This document shows positions 5,864-6,875 of a stretch of 6,875 nucleotides of DNA, in pieces. The notes under the pieces are model-generated. The model was not told the origin of the DNA. It did not search any database and was given only the letters and a program-made list of their open reading frames with translations. The stretch spans positions 1-6,875 of the forward strand of contig QHWL01000266.1 in the NCBI GenBank assembly GCA_003222555.1. Direction: 5' to 3'. Within the stretch, counting starts at the first letter, position 1. Every line of letters starts with the position of its first letter. The stretch is from Acidobacteriota bacterium. Its GTDB lineage: Bacteria; Acidobacteriota; Vicinamibacteria; Vicinamibacterales; CAVVIG01. Made by a program: the position numbers and the translations under genes.

Positions 5864-6011
5864 GGTTTCTCCTGTCTGATGTCAAACGCGCGTCATCGAC
5901 AAGGGTGCTCCACGGCCGTCATGACATCGTGTCGTCCGTGCGTCGCCGGAGTAAATTCCTGCGGGGAGGACCTAAAGGAAGGCGTGACGGGAGCTTGTGA
6001 ACAAATCACGT

Positions 6012-6104
6012 TCAACGCAGAGACCGCGGAGCCCGCCGAGAAGAAATGCCCAAGAATTTCTCAGCGTGCCCTGCGAGCTCTGCGTTTAAGCGTCGCCTTT
6101 TTTC
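6012..6104 (-). repeat. Dispersed hairpin repeat, copy B (full length)
   Basis: In minus-strand orientation it starts with gaaaaaagg at 6104, 11 bases after the stop of the secreted-protein gene, and shares 60 of 67 aligned bases with copy A. It continues beyond copy A's end into a closing arm: aacgcagag at the start of the core pairs with ctctgcgtt at its end (6022-6014), around an inner hairpin (gagaaat / atttcttctc, loop ttcttgggc). The whole unit can fold as one long imperfect hairpin of about 80 bases. It may serve as the 3' end of the upstream gene's transcript. It does not encode a protein. Confidence 0.8.
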
Positions 6105-6115
6105 ACAGGTCCAAT

Positions 6116-6577
6116 TCAGTGCGAGGTCTTTTCGAGCGGCGCGAGCGTGATGAACCAGCTCTCGCACTCCGAGCGCGAGCCACCGCCCAGGGCCACCGTG
6201 AACACCAGATTGAGCGACGGGATTTCCCATTTCTGGCTGGCCCGGCTGCCGTCCATCGCGACGCGAAACGGCTTCAACAGGTTGTCGCGCGACTCGTGAT
6301 CGCGATGCTCGTCCTGAACGCCTTTGAAGATGGCGAACTCGCGTCGCGGTCCCATATGGACTTCGAAGCGTCCCACGCCATTGACGACGTGATCGTAGAC
6401 GCGCTCGCTGTACCGACCATCCGTCTCGCGGCAGGATTGCCAGTTGCCTTCGAGAACATTCCGAGGATCGTGCGAGAACGGCGTGAACTGCGCAGCCGCG
6501 GGGCGCACCACCAGCAGTGCCGAAGCTGCGAGCAGACCAGTTGAGAGCCAGGCACCCCTGGCGAGGAACGAGCGCAC
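6116..6577 (-). CDS. Secreted protein of unknown function
   Basis: A 153-residue protein starting at GTG 6577, with AAAGGAG (6588-6582) four bases upstream. A clear signal peptide (MRSFLARGAW, hydrophobic to about 24) is probably cut after RPAAA, before Gln30, giving a mature protein of about 124 residues. It has two cysteines, 49 (NWQSCRE) and 138 (SECESW), which could form a disulfide in the periplasm. Recognisable stretches are HDPRNVLEGNW (36-46), YDHVVNGVGRFEVHMGPRREF (61-81) and KWEIPSLNLVFTVALGGG (116-133), mostly beta-like. I do not recognise a named family and see no catalytic motif. It is divergent from the response-regulator gene across 212 bp that contain a Pho box, so it may belong to the phosphate regulon. 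Dispersed repeat copy B follows its stop. Confidence 0.8.
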   Translation of the reverse strand: MRSFLARGAWLSTGLLAASALLVVRPAAAQFTPFSHDPRNVLEGNWQSCRETDGRYSERVYDHVVNGVGRFEVHMGPRREFAIFKGVQDEHRDHESRDNLLKPFRVAMDGSRASQKWEIPSLNLVFTVALGGGSRSECESWFITLAPLEKTSH

Positions 6578-6604
6578 GGTGCTCCTTTCGCCGAAACTGC
6601 AGGC

Positions 6605-6627
6605 TATTAAAGGATACCATTAAAAGG
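6605..6627 (-). promoter_or_regulatory. AT-rich candidate promoter of the secreted-protein gene
   Basis: A short AT-rich island in GC-rich DNA, with ATTAAAGG (6606-6613) and ATTAAAAGG (6619-6627) as near-direct repeats. On the minus strand it offers TTTAAT and TTTTAAT as -10-like elements, 28 to 50 bases before the GTG at 6577. I see no good -35 match. Position and composition are the only support. Confidence 0.3.
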
Positions 6628-6723
6628 CCCTGCCCTGCTTGACCGCATTGAAGCGCATGACACCGCAAGAAGCGTCCGCGACGGTCCGGCCGAAGCCGGA
6701 CACTCCGACCGCACGGCTACTTC

Positions 6724-6740
6724 GTAACACACATTTAACA
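6724..6740 (+). promoter_or_regulatory. Pho box upstream of the response-regulator gene
   Basis: GTAACA (6724-6729) and TTAACA (6735-6740) are direct repeats with 11-bp period, separated by cacat, 49 bp before the ATG at 6790. The same two hexamers in opposite order lie upstream of the porin-pst operon at 5589-5605. This would let the regulator activate its own gene, as known for phoB. Because the region is divergent, the same box could also act on the secreted-protein gene. Confidence 0.68.
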
Positions 6741-6789
6741 GACCCGACTCGGCTGCGAAACGTGTGGCCGGTATCGTCTGCCTGGATCT

Positions 6790-6875
6790 ATGTCGAGACA
6801 TCGCGTCCTCATCGTCGAAGACGAGCACGACATCGCGGGTCTGATCAAGCGGACGCTGGAGCGAACCGGAGAGAT
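6790..6875 (+). CDS. phoB: Response regulator receiver domain, probably PhoB (5' end only)
   Basis: Only the first 28 codons lie in the window; the gene runs off the right edge. They begin MSRHRVLIVEDEHDIAGLIK and continue RTLERTGE: a first strand (RVLIV), the acidic pair plus Glu (EDE) that coordinates magnesium in receiver domains, and the first helix. The phosphoacceptor aspartate and the DNA-binding domain are outside the window. The receiver assignment is firm; PhoB is inferred from the nearby pst operon, the Pho box before the gene and the general look of the N-terminus. The Shine-Dalgarno match is weak (GGA at 6784-6786). A phoR kinase gene might follow. Confidence 0.72.
   Translation, partial: MSRHRVLIVEDEHDIAGLIKRTLERTGE

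Noticed and set aside
5879..6544. Plus-strand frame of 221 codons
   Set aside because: It crosses a non-coding repeat and the antisense of the secreted-protein gene, whose signal peptide and ribosome binding site are convincing.

Overview
The window is GC-rich DNA from a Gram-negative (diderm) bacterium. It has an outer-membrane porin, Sec-type signal peptides ending in Ala-X-Ala-Gln, and the remnant of an outer-membrane receptor. The small winged-helix-like protein, the receptor C-terminus and the dispersed 3'-end repeats together look to me most like Acidobacteriota, possibly Vicinamibacteria. That placement is inference from memory of similar proteins and was not searched.

The left third (1 to about 1380) is a decayed flank. 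Bases 1-343 hold no gene I can support. A small secreted-protein gene (357-739) is broken by a 17-bp tandem duplication. Two bases after its stop lies a dispersed hairpin repeat (742-808), which runs straight into the 3' end of a TonB-dependent receptor gene (about 815-1186) that has lost its 5' part and carries two frameshifts. Nested small hairpins and a large inverted repeat of CACGAAG/CTTCGTG units follow (1218-1371).

The centre (1384-5502, all minus strand) is a phosphate-uptake operon, transcribed right to left: outer-membrane porin, pstS (periplasmic phosphate-binding protein), pstC and pstA (the two membrane subunits of the ABC transporter). Together they would carry phosphate across the outer membrane, periplasm and inner membrane. 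pstB (the ATPase) and phoU, usually the next genes, are absent; the operon stops at an 11-bp tandem duplication and the large inverted repeat. Between pstS and pstC is a six-unit 9-bp minisatellite, very G-rich in the mRNA.

The right part holds a small winged-helix-like protein (5591-5863, minus), a second full copy of the dispersed repeat (6012-6104), an unknown secreted protein (6116-6577, minus), and divergently the first 28 codons of a response regulator, probably phoB (from 6790, plus). A pair of TTAACA/GTAACA hexamers with 11-bp period occurs upstream of both the porin-pst operon and the response-regulator gene, each in sense orientation. This is the arrangement of a Pho box and ties regulator and transporter into one phosphate-starvation regulon.

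I see no new defence, mobile or biosynthetic system. The points most worth a second look are the shared Pho box, the missing pstB/phoU at a repeat-marked boundary, the G-rich minisatellite between pstS and pstC, and the cluster of small tandem duplications and broken genes on the left.
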